Source: VRUE01 sp963730315 (GTDB taxonomy: Bacteria > Actinomycetota > Thermoleophilia > Solirubrobacterales > 70-9). From it: a stretch of 64,000 nt of DNA. This document shows, piece after piece, positions 43,164 to 52,482 of this stretch; within the stretch, counting starts at the first letter, position 1, and the number at the start of each line of letters is the position of its first letter. The DNA is taken from positions 62,001 through 126,000 of the forward strand of contig CAVSRD010000011.1 in NCBI GenBank assembly GCA_963730315.1, given 5' to 3'. A program made the translations under genes and the position numbers. The notes below the pieces were generated by a model. The model saw nothing but the letters and a program-made list of their open reading frames with translations. It made no database searches and was not told where the DNA came from.

Positions 43164-44468
43164 ATGGAGTGGTCGCTTGCGATCGTGGCGCTCGCGCTGC
43201 TCGGCGTCGCCGCGGTGTCGCGCCTGCTGTCGGGCACGCCGGTCACGCCGACGATGCTGCTGGTCGCCCTGGGGCTGTTGGTCGGCCCTCGGCTCCTCGG
43301 CGGGGTCGACCTTTCGGACAGCAACTCGACCCTGCGCGCCCTGGCGGAGGCGACGCTCACCCTGGTGCTCTTCTCGGACGCCTCCCGCGTCGGTCTGCAC
43401 CAGCTGCGCCGGGGGCTCGGCGTGCCGCTACGGCTGCTCGGCCTCGGGCTGCCGCTGACGATCGCGCTGGGCGCCCTGACCGCGGCTGCCGTCTTCGGCC
43501 AGCTGACGCTTGCCGAGGCCATCGTCCTCGGGGTGATCCTGGCGCCCACCGACGCCGCGCTCGGACAGGCGGTCGCCGCCGACCAGCGCATCCCGGCCCG
43601 GATCCGCCAGGGGCTGAACGTCGAGAGCGGGCTCAACGACGGGATCTGCGTGCCGCTGCTCTTCGCCGCCGTGGCGGCGGCGGACGTCGAGTCGCGCATC
43701 GCCGCAGGGCGCGGCGCCGTCGAACTGCTGCTCGAGGAGATCGGCTACGGGGCGCTGGGCGGGATCCTCGCCGGCGCCCTGATCGCCGCGATCGTCGTCT
43801 ACGCCGGCCGCCGCAGGGACCTGATCGCGGGCCCCTGGCGCCAGGTAATCCCGGCCGCGGGCGCGGCCCTCGCCTACGGCATCGCAACTCCCCTCGACGG
43901 GTCGGGGTTCATCGCGGCGTTCATGGCAGGCATCGTGTTCCGGGCGCTGCTGCGGCGCGATCCAGCGGACACGAACCGGCTCACCGAGGAGGTGGGCGAC
44001 GTGCTCAGCGGCGTCACGTTCCTGCTGTTCGGCGCGATCCTGCTCAGGCCGGCGCTGGGCGAGTTGAGCTGGCAGCTCGCCCTCTACGCGATCCTCAGCC
44101 TGACGGTGGTGCGAATGGCGCCGGTCGCGGCGGCGATGATCGGATCGCGGAGCCGGATCGCGACGCGGGGCTTCCTCGGCTGGTTCGGCCCCCGCGGCCT
44201 CGCCTCGATCGTCTTCGCGCTGATCGTGGTCGCGGAGTCCGAACTCCCCCACCAACACATGATCGTGCTCGCTGTCTACCTGACCGTCGGACTCTCGGTT
44301 TTCGCCCACGGCCTCAGCGCCGCACCTCTGGCCGACCGCTACGCCCGCTGGTACGAATCCCACCCGCGCGGCATTGCGCCGCCTATGGAGAGCGTTCCGA
44401 CCCAGGTGAGCCGGCCGCGTGGCTCGAGAGCGCGAGCCGCCCTCCGCCACCCCGGGCCCGACAGGTGA
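43164..44468 (+). CDS. Cation:proton antiporter, NhaP/CPA1-type
   Basis: 434 residues, about twelve helices. The ion-binding helices are recognisable: ILAPTDAALGQAVAAD (ATDP-like, Asp) and GLNVESGLNDGICVPLLF (the N-D pair of electroneutral antiporters). GWFGPRGLASIVFALIV near residue 345 is the typical CPA1 Arg-containing helix. Exchanges Na+ or K+ for H+ to hold pH and volume. The short hydrophilic tail is non-conserved. Starts 31 bp after DUF308, so may be cotranscribed. Confidence 0.92.
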   Translation: MEWSLAIVALALLGVAAVSRLLSGTPVTPTMLLVALGLLVGPRLLGGVDLSDSNSTLRALAEATLTLVLFSDASRVGLHQLRRGLGVPLRLLGLGLPLTIALGALTAAAVFGQLTLAEAIVLGVILAPTDAALGQAVAADQRIPARIRQGLNVESGLNDGICVPLLFAAVAAADVESRIAAGRGAVELLLEEIGYGALGGILAGALIAAIVVYAGRRRDLIAGPWRQVIPAAGAALAYGIATPLDGSGFIAAFMAGIVFRALLRRDPADTNRLTEEVGDVLSGVTFLLFGAILLRPALGELSWQLALYAILSLTVVRMAPVAAAMIGSRSRIATRGFLGWFGPRGLASIVFALIVVAESELPHQHMIVLAVYLTVGLSVFAHGLSAAPLADRYARWYESHPRGIAPPMESVPTQVSRPRGSRARAALRHPGPDR

Positions 44469-44497
44469 GAAGCTGACGGTTCGACGAAAGGACTGAG

Positions 44498-45550
44498 ATG
44501 ACCGATTCGGAGCATTCACAGGGCGAGACCGGGACCGTTCTCGTCACCGGCGGTTCCGGGTTCCTCGGGGGCTGGTGCGCGGTCGAGGCGCTGCGCCGCG
44601 GCTACCGGGTGCGCACGACCGTGCGCGACCTCTCGCGGGATGGGGAGGTGCGTACGGCGATCGGGTCGGCGGTCGATGCCGGCGACAACCTCTCGGTGCT
44701 GAGAGCCGATCTGCGCAGCGACGAGGGCTGGGAGCAGGCCGTCGAGGGATGCGACTACGTCCTCCACGTCGCCTCGCCGTTCCCACCAGCACAGCCGAAG
44801 GACCCCGACGAGCTGATCGTGCCGGCGCGGGAGGGAACCCTGCGGGTACTTCGCGCCGCGCTGCAGGCGGGGGTCGGCCGAGTCGTGGTCACCTCCTCGG
44901 TTGCCGCGGTCAGCGGCGGCCGCGAGCTCCCCTCCCGGCCGCTCACCGAGGAGGACTGGAGCGACCCCGACAATCCGAGGCTGACTCCGTACGCGCGATC
45001 GAAGACGATCGCCGAGCGGGCCGCGTGGGACCTCGTGGAGGAGCGCAGCGAGACCGGCAGGCTGGCGACGGTCAACCCTGGCGCGATCCTCGGCCCGGTG
45101 CTGAGCGACGACCTCTCCTACTCGCTTGAGGTGATCGAGCGGCTGCTGCGCGGAATGCCGGGCGTACCACGCATCGGCTTCAGCTTCGTCGACGTCCGCG
45201 ACGTCGCCGACCTGCAGCTCAGAGCGATGACCGCACCCGATGCGGGGGGCGAGCGCTTCATCGCGGCGGGCCCGTTCCTGTGGATGTCGGAGGTCGCCGA
45301 GGTGCTGCGCGACCGCCTCGGGGATGCGGCCGCGAAGGTGCCGGAGCGAACCGTGCCGAACCTGCTCGTGCGGGCGATGGGAATCGTCGACCCCGGCATC
45401 CGTTCGGTGGTGCGCCAGCTCGGCAAGAAGACCGAGGTGTCGAGTGGGAAGGCCGAAGCTCAGCTCGGCTGGTCGCCCCGCCCGGTCGAGGAGACGATCA
45501 CCGATTGCGCTCGGAGCCTGCTCGAGCGGGACGCGGTCGCTGCCGGCTAG
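44498..45550 (+). CDS. NAD(P)-dependent aldehyde/dihydroflavonol-type reductase (extended SDR)
   Basis: 350 residues. Rossmann motif VLVTGGSGFLGGW, DLRSDEGW, HVASPFP, VVTSSVAAV (catalytic Ser region), and YARSKTIAE (Tyr-x3-Lys) give the complete extended-SDR set; the substrate region NPGAILGP resembles DFR/cinnamoyl-reductase-like aldehyde reductases. The physiological substrate is unknown. ATG preceded by GAAAGGACTGAG, 29 bp after the antiporter. Confidence 0.9.
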   Translation: MTDSEHSQGETGTVLVTGGSGFLGGWCAVEALRRGYRVRTTVRDLSRDGEVRTAIGSAVDAGDNLSVLRADLRSDEGWEQAVEGCDYVLHVASPFPPAQPKDPDELIVPAREGTLRVLRAALQAGVGRVVVTSSVAAVSGGRELPSRPLTEEDWSDPDNPRLTPYARSKTIAERAAWDLVEERSETGRLATVNPGAILGPVLSDDLSYSLEVIERLLRGMPGVPRIGFSFVDVRDVADLQLRAMTAPDAGGERFIAAGPFLWMSEVAEVLRDRLGDAAAKVPERTVPNLLVRAMGIVDPGIRSVVRQLGKKTEVSSGKAEAQLGWSPRPVEETITDCARSLLERDAVAAG

Positions 45551-45563
45551 CGGCGAGCCGCGG

Positions 45564-46271
45564 TCACGACAGCGGCGTAGGAGCGATCGAGCCGAGCAGC
45601 CACTGCCCGTTTTCGTCGACCATCGGGATCGTGTAGGTCGTGTTCCCTACGCCCCGGAAGATCACGAAGGCGCGTTCGCTTTCGACCCGCAGCGAGCCGA
45701 CGCTGGCCTGAGCGGCTTCTTCGCGCAGCAGCTTCCGGTTGGCCTGAGACGCGAGGGCTTCGAGGATCGGGGCACAGCCCTTGCCCTTGAACTGTTCGGC
45801 TTTTTCGGCGAGGCTTTCCAGCTGTTCCTTCACCGGCGCGGCAAGATAGGTGCATGCCTTAGCCCAGTCCTGGTTGGCCCGCGCGTCGAGGTAGCTGTGC
45901 ACGGCAGCGGACGCCTGGTCGCGTTCGGAGGTACCCGCCTCTTCACCGTAGTTCTGGACGCTGTTGTCCCCGCCCTTGACGCGGTACTGAGCCGAACCGC
46001 CGCCGGAGTCGTGGTGGGGAATGGGCTTGTCGCTGCCCGAGCTGCCGCCCCCCTTGCCGGAGGACTTCCCTTCACCGCCGTTCTGCTTCCCCTTGCCCTT
46101 CGTCTTCGCCGTGGAACCGTTGCCGGAGGATTCCTTGGCGGGTTCCTGCGCGCTCGTTTCGGTCGAGGAGCTGGTGGAGGAGTCCCCTCCGCCCCCGCAG
46201 GCGGCAAGGCCGAGGGCGAGGAGCATCGCCCCCGCCGCGACAAGTATCGCTAATCCCGCTCGTCCCATCAT
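45564..46271 (-). CDS. Lipoprotein of unknown function
   Basis: 235 residues. A signal peptide ends with the lipobox LAAC (Cys about residue 25 from the ATG at 46271), followed by a Gly/Ser/Lys-rich linker to about residue 100 and a folded domain (about 110-235) with helices and a terminal RAFVIFRGVGNTTYTIPMVDENGQW beta unit. That last region resembles small NTF2/DUF4878-like domains but the match is weak. ATG 46271 has GAGGGAG about 6 nt upstream; 46304 is a longer alternative. Confidence 0.7.
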   Translation of the reverse strand: MMGRAGLAILVAAGAMLLALGLAACGGGGDSSTSSSTETSAQEPAKESSGNGSTAKTKGKGKQNGGEGKSSGKGGGSSGSDKPIPHHDSGGGSAQYRVKGGDNSVQNYGEEAGTSERDQASAAVHSYLDARANQDWAKACTYLAAPVKEQLESLAEKAEQFKGKGCAPILEALASQANRKLLREEAAQASVGSLRVESERAFVIFRGVGNTTYTIPMVDENGQWLLGSIAPTPLS

Positions 46272-46307
46272 CCAGATCTCCCTCTGAACATTACGGCATT
46301 TCATCGC

Positions 46308-47888
46308 TCACCAGATCGAGCGATCGAGGAAGGCCTCGACCTCGGTGACCAGCTCGTCGGTCGGAGCCTCGGTGACGAGCTGCGTCCGCGCGCTCGCAGG
46401 GATCTCGACGAAGGGCTCGAGATCGTCGAGCTGCCGGCGCACCACCGCGGCGCCGGCGTCGGAGACGCGATCGCGCCGGCGCTCCCTCTCCCGCACCCTG
46501 CGCATCAGCACGCCGGGCGGCGCCGTGCACTCGACCAACAGGCGCGGAGCGGACTGCCCCGCCAGCCCGTCTTCGAAGGCGGCACGCTCGCTCCGCCGGT
46601 GGAAGGTCGCGTCGACGATCGCCGCGCCCCTCCTCTCGAGCTCGTCCCTGGCGGCCCTGCCCATCTCCCTGTAGGTCCGTGCCGTCATCTCGCCGGAGTA
46701 CTGCTCCCCGCGGCCCCGCTCGGTGGGGGCGATCCCGGCGAGCCGCTTGCGCGTCAAGTCCGAGGAGACGTGCGCCCAGCCGCTCAGCTCGGCAAGCCGC
46801 CGTGCGAGCGTCGTCTTGCCCGCGCCGGAAACACCGCAGATCGTCAGCAGTAGGGGCTCGCGAGCGCGCCACGCGAACCGGTGCCCGAGGCCGAGCAGCT
46901 CGCGCGCCTCGGCCTCCTGGGTGCGGCGCTCGGGGTCCTGCCCGCCCAGCTCGCGAGCGCGCAGGGCGGCGACCTTGGCGCGGACCCAGGCACGGTAGGC
47001 GGCGAAGAAGGAGAGCAGCGGGTCGTCCCCCGGGTCGCCGCCGGCCCGGCGGTAGGCGTCGATCAGCCCCATGGCCGCCCGCTCGGCGCCGAGCCGGACC
47101 AGGTCCATGACGAGGAAGGCGAGGTCGGCTGCGACGTCGATCTCCCGCAGCGCCGGGCTGAACTCCACGCAGTCGTAGACGTAGGGCGGCTCGCGCTCCG
47201 GCACGATCACGTGCTCGGCGCGCAGATCGCCGTGGCAGTCGCGCACCAGCCCGGCCTCCGCCCGCGCCTCCAGCTGCCGGCGCCTCGCCGCGACGAACTC
47301 GCGCGTGAAGCGCTCGGCGGCCTCGAGGCGACCCGCGGCGAGGAGGCCAGCGCCCGCCTCGCGCAGCGTCGCCGAGTTCTCCTCCAGGGTCGCGACCAGG
47401 ACGTCGACAGCGCGACGCTCGGGCGGGACGACCGCTGCCTCCGCGTGGAAGCGCGCAAGCCGGAGGGCGACGGCCTCGACCTGTGCCGGCTCGGCTCCGC
47501 CCCCGCTCGCGAGCACGGCCAGGCTCCGGTCCTCCTCCACCCGGCGCATCTCGACCGCGTACTCGACCGCGGCGGGGTCGTCCTCGGAGCTGAGCGAGTA
47601 GCCGTCTTCGCTGCTGGCGATCCCGACCACCCCGCGGTAGATCTGCGGGGCGAGGCGGCGGTTGAGGCGGACCTCCTCACGGCACATCTCGCGGCGCCGC
47701 GGCGGCGTCCCGTAGTCGAGGAAGGGGAAAACGACCGGCTTCTTCACCTTGTAGGCGAGGTCGTCGGCCAGGAAAACCCAGGAGGCGTGGGTCTCGCGCA
47801 GCTCGACCGACGGCGGAGCGTGCGGGTAGAAGCCGGGCTCGAGCATCGCCTCCAACAGCTCCGGCCGTCCTGTCGCGTCGCCGTCCAT
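46308..47888 (-). CDS. Aminoglycoside phosphotransferase-like / P-loop kinase fusion
   Basis: 526 residues. The N-terminal half is kinase-like: DDLAYKVKKPVVFPFLDY (ATP Lys), CHGDLRAEHVI (catalytic HGD motif) and YDCVEFSPALREIDVAADL (metal Asp). The C-terminal half (about 345-526) is a P-loop kinase with ICGVSGAGKTTLARRL and an AAA-like lid. Such fusions are annotated as bifunctional APH/ATP-binding proteins; the substrate is unknown. Note that no antibiotic resistance role is shown by the sequence. Confidence 0.82.
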   Translation of the reverse strand: MDGDATGRPELLEAMLEPGFYPHAPPSVELRETHASWVFLADDLAYKVKKPVVFPFLDYGTPPRRREMCREEVRLNRRLAPQIYRGVVGIASSEDGYSLSSEDDPAAVEYAVEMRRVEEDRSLAVLASGGGAEPAQVEAVALRLARFHAEAAVVPPERRAVDVLVATLEENSATLREAGAGLLAAGRLEAAERFTREFVAARRRQLEARAEAGLVRDCHGDLRAEHVIVPEREPPYVYDCVEFSPALREIDVAADLAFLVMDLVRLGAERAAMGLIDAYRRAGGDPGDDPLLSFFAAYRAWVRAKVAALRARELGGQDPERRTQEAEARELLGLGHRFAWRAREPLLLTICGVSGAGKTTLARRLAELSGWAHVSSDLTRKRLAGIAPTERGRGEQYSGEMTARTYREMGRAARDELERRGAAIVDATFHRRSERAAFEDGLAGQSAPRLLVECTAPPGVLMRRVRERERRRDRVSDAGAAVVRRQLDDLEPFVEIPASARTQLVTEAPTDELVTEVEAFLDRSIW

Positions 47889-47990
47889 CGCCGAACTCTA
47901 AGCGCCTGGCACTGCGGATCCAGCGGCTCCGGTCGCTGGACCTGTCTGTGATACTTGCCACCAGCCCATGACTGCACGGACGCGGTAAGG

Positions 47991-49064
47991 ATGAAGGTCG
48001 GTCTCGTCCTCGGTGCGGGTGGGATCCAGGGGGGCGCGTGGCTCACCGGCGGCTTGGAGGCGCTGGCCGAGGAGACCGGCTGGGACCCGGGGGCGGCGGA
48101 CTACGTGGTCGGAACCTCGGCCGGCTCGATGATCGGCGCGCTATGCGCCTCCGGCGTCCCGCCCTGGTTCATGGTCGCCCACTCGCGCGGTGAGACGTTC
48201 GAGGGCGTGGAGGACGCGCAGGGACACCCGGCCGCGACCGCCGATCGCGCCGCCGGGGCGCGCTTCGAGCTGCACCGCACCTGGCCGCCGATCGGCCCCG
48301 GCTCCTGGCGCCTGGCCCTTCGGACCCTCGCCAACCCGCGGCGCTACACGCCGGCGACGGTGTTCAGCGGCTGGTTGTGGCGCGGCGTCTTCTCGACCGA
48401 GCCGCTGAAGGAGACGATCCGGCACGTCGTCCCCAGCGGCTGGAGCCCGCATTCGAACCTGTGGACCGTCGCCTGCGACTACCGGACCGGCCGTCGCACC
48501 GCATTCGGCCGTGCCGATGCGCCAAAGGCCGACCTTGCCGATGCCGTCGCCGCCTCCTGCGCGGTCCCCGGCATCTACCACCCCGTGACGATCGGGGGCC
48601 GTCGCTTCGTCGACGGCGGCATCTACTCGGTATCGAACCTGGACCTGCTGCGCGACGAGGGCTTGGACCTCGTCATCTGCCTCAACCCGACCTCGACGCT
48701 GCACCCGATCCAGGCGATCAACCCGCGCGATGCCGTCACGATCTTCTTCCGCCGCGCCTCCGGCCGCCGCCTCGGCAGCGAGGCGAAGAAGCTCCGCTCC
48801 GACGGCGCCGAGGTCGTCCTCGTCCAGCCGACCGGCGAGGACCTCGAGGCGATGGGCCCCAACCTGATGCGGACGGGGAACCGCAACCGCGTCATCGAGG
48901 TTGCCCGGCGCACGGTTGCCGAGCAGCTGCGCGAGCCGCGAAACCGCGAGCTGCTCTCCGCCCTCCCGGAAGGGGATCCGAGCAAGATCAGCCGACCCGA
49001 GGGCCCGCCCTCCGAGTGGCCCGAGTGGCGCGAGCTGCTGCCAAGCCCTGTGGCGGCGGGTTAG
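47991..49064 (+). CDS. Patatin-like phospholipase
   Basis: 357 residues. The patatin oxyanion loop GAGGIQGGAW, nucleophile VGTSAGSMIG (Gly-x-Ser-x-Gly) and catalytic Asp in FVDGGIYSVSN form the Ser-Asp dyad of patatin/RssA-type lipid acyl hydrolases. The remainder has no extra domain. ATG 47991 follows TAAGG; stop directly abuts the GST start with no gap, indicating cotranscription. Substrate likely a membrane phospholipid. Confidence 0.9.
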   Translation: MKVGLVLGAGGIQGGAWLTGGLEALAEETGWDPGAADYVVGTSAGSMIGALCASGVPPWFMVAHSRGETFEGVEDAQGHPAATADRAAGARFELHRTWPPIGPGSWRLALRTLANPRRYTPATVFSGWLWRGVFSTEPLKETIRHVVPSGWSPHSNLWTVACDYRTGRRTAFGRADAPKADLADAVAASCAVPGIYHPVTIGGRRFVDGGIYSVSNLDLLRDEGLDLVICLNPTSTLHPIQAINPRDAVTIFFRRASGRRLGSEAKKLRSDGAEVVLVQPTGEDLEAMGPNLMRTGNRNRVIEVARRTVAEQLREPRNRELLSALPEGDPSKISRPEGPPSEWPEWRELLPSPVAAG

Positions 49065-49859
49065 GTGAGCGCCGTGGCGAGGGAGCGCGCAGAGACGGCG
49101 GACAGCGACCGCCTCCCGGTCCTCTGGCAGCTGCAGATCTCCCACTACAACGAGAAGGTGCGCTGGGCGCTCGACCACAAGCGCATCCCCCACCTCCGCC
49201 GCTCGCTGCTCCCGGGCCTGCACGCGATCAAGGCCAGGCGCCTCACCGGCGAGGTGGATACAACGCCCGTGCTCACCCTCGAGGGCCGCTCGATACCCGA
49301 CTCGACGCGGATCATCGCGGCGCTCGAGCAGCGCTGGCCGCAGCCGCCTCTCTATCCCGAAGGCGAGGCACAGTGTCGCCGCGCCCTCGAGCTGGAGGAG
49401 TTCTTCGACGAGGAGCTGGGCCCGCACATCCGCCGCGCCGCCTATCACGAGCTGCTCCCGCACCCCGATGAAGTGGTTCCGCTGTTCACCCACGATCAGC
49501 GGCTACCGGCGCGGATCCTGGTCCGGGCGACGTTCCCGCTGCTGCGGGGGCTGATGCGACGAAGGATGCGGATCGACGCCCCCACGGCCGCGCGGAGCCG
49601 CGAGAAGACGGTGGCCGCGATGGATCGACTCGAGGAGGAGATCGGGCCGAGCGGCTACCTGGTCGGCGATTCCTTCTCGGTCGCCGACCTCACCGCAGCC
49701 GCCCTCTTCTACCCGGTCGCCCGCCCCCCCGAGTTCCCCTATCCGTCAATGACCGATCCGCCCGATTCGGCACGCCAGTTCCTCGACCCCCTGGCCGAGC
49801 GGCCCGGGGGCCAATGGGTGGCGGAGATGTACCGGCGCCACAGGCTCCCTCCGGCCTGA
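49065..49859 (+). CDS. Glutathione S-transferase-like protein
   Basis: 264 residues. Thioredoxin-fold N-domain: LWQLQISHYNEKVRWALDHK (the Ser/Asn active-site turn) and TTPVLTLEGRSIPDSTRII (cis-Pro and thiol-site Ser), followed by the all-alpha C-domain with GYLVGDSFSVADLTAAAL. Actinobacteria seldom make glutathione, so another thiol or a non-catalytic role is possible. GTG start immediately after the patatin stop. Confidence 0.85.
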   Translation: MSAVARERAETADSDRLPVLWQLQISHYNEKVRWALDHKRIPHLRRSLLPGLHAIKARRLTGEVDTTPVLTLEGRSIPDSTRIIAALEQRWPQPPLYPEGEAQCRRALELEEFFDEELGPHIRRAAYHELLPHPDEVVPLFTHDQRLPARILVRATFPLLRGLMRRRMRIDAPTAARSREKTVAAMDRLEEEIGPSGYLVGDSFSVADLTAAALFYPVARPPEFPYPSMTDPPDSARQFLDPLAERPGGQWVAEMYRRHRLPPA

Positions 49860-49894
49860 GTCAGTTGCAGGTAGCCATCCTCGGACATCGGCCT

Positions 49895-50263
49895 TCATTT
49901 GTCAGATGCGCCGAGGTGTGGGAGAAGCCGGCGCAGCTCGGCCTCCTTCCTCTCCAGGCGGTTGACAACGAAAACCTCATGGCCGTCCGCGGTCTCGACC
50001 CCAAGGCGCTTGCGCACGCCGCCGGCAAACACATTTCCGTCACGGCCGACCGTATCGATGCCCGTCACGGCGTCGAGCGGGCACTCCCAGAGCTTCCTGC
50101 CGATCGCCGCGTCAAAGCGGTTGGGCTGGAAGAAGACGCGACGATCCGTCACTACCAACCGCCCGCCGGACGTGACCGACGGGCTCAAGACGCGATTGGC
50201 CAGCGACTTCCAGCACAGTGCCTCACCGGGTTCGAGCTTCGGACGCCCCTGCAAGATGCCCAT
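49895..50263 (-). CDS. Small PH/GRAM-like domain protein
   Basis: 122 residues. A strand-rich core with SGGRLVVTDRRVFFQPNRFDAA and a following WECPLDAVTGIDTVGRDGNVFAG matches the bacterial PH-like (GRAM/bPH) fold; no membrane helix is evident. Function unknown. The ATG at 50263 has no strong Shine-Dalgarno; longer readings upstream lack recognisable sequence. Confidence 0.6.
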   Translation of the reverse strand: MGILQGRPKLEPGEALCWKSLANRVLSPSVTSGGRLVVTDRRVFFQPNRFDAAIGRKLWECPLDAVTGIDTVGRDGNVFAGGVRKRLGVETADGHEVFVVNRLERKEAELRRLLPHLGASDK

Positions 50264-50542
50264 GCCGGGGGTGAGTATGTCGCATCGAGGCGGTCTCGGG
50301 CGTCTCGCCGCATGGGATGGCGGCCGTGTCCTCGTCCCCGATCGGAGCGCGCTGCGCCGGCAGCGGCCACCGCGCTGGCCGAAGCGTTCCAACTCCCGCA
50401 CCCGACTCTCGGCGGACTTCTCGAGCCGCCAGGAACCGCCGCCCTCTCCGACTACGCCGATGCCCGCTCGCTCTACCTGCAGCGCCTCGGTGCACGGCGC
50501 AATAGCTGCGGCCAGCCGACCCGTCGAGCGGTCCACCTGCAA
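50264..50542. other. Intergenic stretch with no supported gene
   Basis: 279 bp between two minus-strand genes. Both strands contain open reading stretches, but all are GC-skewed shadows without a Shine-Dalgarno or family motif. No strong hairpin is seen. Confidence 0.5.
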
Positions 50543-51058
50543 TCAGGGTCTCGCCGCGCGTCGCATGCGCCGTGCACCGAGGCGCTGCAGAAGCGCGCCC
50601 AGCCGTTCGCCCCCGCCCCCGGCAGGCGGCAACGCCCCGATCTGCCGTGCGATGCCGGTCACGTCATAAATGCCCTCCCAATCGACGAGCAGGCCGTCCC
50701 TGAACAGCCAGACGTCGATGCCGTGAAACCTCACGGTGCCATTCGTCGGCGCATAGCCCGGCGGGTCCAACCTGCCGGTCATGGTGCCCGCCGCGATCCA
50801 CCGCGCGACGGCGACGTCGCGGTCGCCAGCGAGGAAGAGATTGGGCGAGTCGGGCCGCGAGAAACGGAGGTCCGGGAACGCTCTCCAGATCCGCTCGAAG
50901 AGCAGGCGGAGCGCCGCCTTGCCGGTCCCCGGCTCAATGAGACTGGGATCGCTGAGGCGAATGTCCTCGGCGCAGAAGGCGGCGATCTCCTCAATCGCCT
51001 GCCGATTGACCGCGTCCTGCCAGCGAGAGGCAAAGCCTTCGGCGAAGCTCGCATCCAT
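50543..51058 (-). CDS. SnoaL/NTF2-like small protein
   Basis: 171 residues. FAEGFASRWQDAVNRQAIEEIAAFCAEDIRLSDPS then GIDVWLFRDGLLVDWEGIYDV fit the SnoaL-like NTF2 superfamily (cone-shaped alpha+beta barrel) used in polyketide cyclisation, steroid isomerisation or simply ligand binding. The last 25 residues are a basic non-conserved tail. The ATG at 51058 is chosen because homology begins there; 51142 is upstream and shadows. Confidence 0.7.
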   Translation of the reverse strand: MDASFAEGFASRWQDAVNRQAIEEIAAFCAEDIRLSDPSLIEPGTGKAALRLLFERIWRAFPDLRFSRPDSPNLFLAGDRDVAVARWIAAGTMTGRLDPPGYAPTNGTVRFHGIDVWLFRDGLLVDWEGIYDVTGIARQIGALPPAGGGGERLGALLQRLGARRMRRAARP

Positions 51059-51255
51059 TGCGCTCGAGCCTACAGCTGCCGGACGATTGCCAGTCGATAG
51101 GCTGGTCCGGTGCTGACGCGTCTGTCGGCCCGAGCGCTTCAACGCCCGTTCCCACTTCAGCGTCCGTCTCGCAGCTCCTCGGTGCCGAGCGCGAATCGGG
51201 GTCCTGACGACCTATTTCGCCGCCGTCGCCGAGGCGGTTTGCCCAGTCCCCGGTT

Positions 51256-51351
51256 GCCTTCAACTCGGATGGCCCCGGCTGCCCGACCGGTCCGTTCCTC
51301 GACTGCCCGATGAACTCATGGTCGACCGGCACGAACCCTGCGGTCAACAGC
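51256..51351 (+). pseudogene. Orphan fragment of an SGNH-hydrolase gene
   Basis: 91 of 96 bp identical to 62647-62742, the part of the SGNH hydrolase encoding FNSDGPGCPTGPFLDC and the following NSWSTGTNPAV. Homology stops abruptly at both ends and the fragment runs into a TGA. The remainder of the 315-bp intergenic gap (51059-51373) shows no further match. Confidence 0.85.
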
Positions 51352-51373
51352 GTCTGACCCAGGGCCATCTGCC

Positions 51374-52318
51374 CTAATCGTCCGTAACGCGCACGACGAG
51401 CTTGCCGACGTTGCCGCCGTCGAAGAGCATGTTGATCGCGGTCGGCAGCTCCTCGAACCCCTCGACGACGGTCTCCAGAGCCTCCAGCCGGCCATCCGCC
51501 ATCCAACCCGACAGCTCGGCGGCTGCCTCCGGCATGCGGTCGAGGTGGTCCAAGACGATGAAGCCCTGGAGCAGTGCACGGTTGAACAGGAGGTTTGGAA
51601 AGTTACGCGGCCCGGGCGATGGATCGCTGTCGTTGTAGCGGGAGATGAGCCCACAGAGCACAACGCGCGCGTGAAGGTTCAGCCGGGCGAAGATCGCATC
51701 CATGATCTCGCCGCCAACGTTCTCGAAGTCCACGTCGATGCCGTCCGGCGTCGCGGCGATCAGGTTCTCGCGCCAGCCCGGATTCCTGTGGTCCACCGCG
51801 GCATCGAGCCCCAGTCGCTCGGTGAGCAGCTCGCACTTCTCCGCTCCCCCGGCGACGCCGACAACGCGGGCACCCTCGATCTTCGCAAGCTGGGAGGCGA
51901 CTGAGCCGACGGCACCGGCTGCTGCCGAGACGAGCACCGTCTCGCCCGCCTGCGGGCGGCCGATGTCCTTCATGCCGACCCATGCTGTCAATCCGGTGGC
52001 CCCGAGCGCCCCCAGATAGGCGCTCGGGGAGGCCCCGGGGAGTTCGCTGACCGGGAGGAGCGGTGCCGCATCGGACGTGACGAACCACTCTTGCCAGCCG
52101 ATCAGGCCCCGCACCAGCTGCCCCACTGAGTAGTTGGGATGATTCGAGGCGACCACTCGGCCAAGGCCGGCGGCGCGCATGACCTCCCCGATCCCAACCG
52201 GCGGCAGGTACGTCGGCGTATCGCTGATCCAGGGGCGGTTGGTGGGATCGATCGAGATCCACAGCGTTCGCACCAGCGCCTCACCCTCGCCGATCTCGGG
52301 GACGTCCTCCTCGTCCAA
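51374..52318 (-). CDS. NADP-dependent quinone/alkenal oxidoreductase (MDR, CurA-like)
   Basis: Zinc-free medium-chain reductase. The 315 residues include VLVSAAAGAVGSVASQLAKIEG (NADP Rossmann), GGAEKCELL and NVGGEIMDAIF, all typical of PTGR/CurA enzymes that reduce enones. Homology to the family N-terminus (NRRFLLRERPTGRIGPETF) continues 26 codons upstream of this TTG, back to an in-frame TAG at 52400-52402, but no ATG/GTG/TTG lies in between; an ATC at the expected start may serve. Otherwise the N-terminus is truncated. Confidence 0.8.
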   Translation of the reverse strand: MDEEDVPEIGEGEALVRTLWISIDPTNRPWISDTPTYLPPVGIGEVMRAAGLGRVVASNHPNYSVGQLVRGLIGWQEWFVTSDAAPLLPVSELPGASPSAYLGALGATGLTAWVGMKDIGRPQAGETVLVSAAAGAVGSVASQLAKIEGARVVGVAGGAEKCELLTERLGLDAAVDHRNPGWRENLIAATPDGIDVDFENVGGEIMDAIFARLNLHARVVLCGLISRYNDSDPSPGPRNFPNLLFNRALLQGFIVLDHLDRMPEAAAELSGWMADGRLEALETVVEGFEELPTAINMLFDGGNVGKLVVRVTDD

Positions 52319-52482
52319 CTCGAAGGTCTCGGGGCCGATGCGGCCTGTGGGACGTTCGCGGAGGAGAAAGCGGCGGTTGCGCTGGGAGATCGCCCGAGCC
52401 TAGCACCGCCTCGGCAAGTCCCCGAGCAGGTCCCCAGGGGGGCTTGCCCACCTCGAGGGGCAGGCTAATACGATGCACTCCG

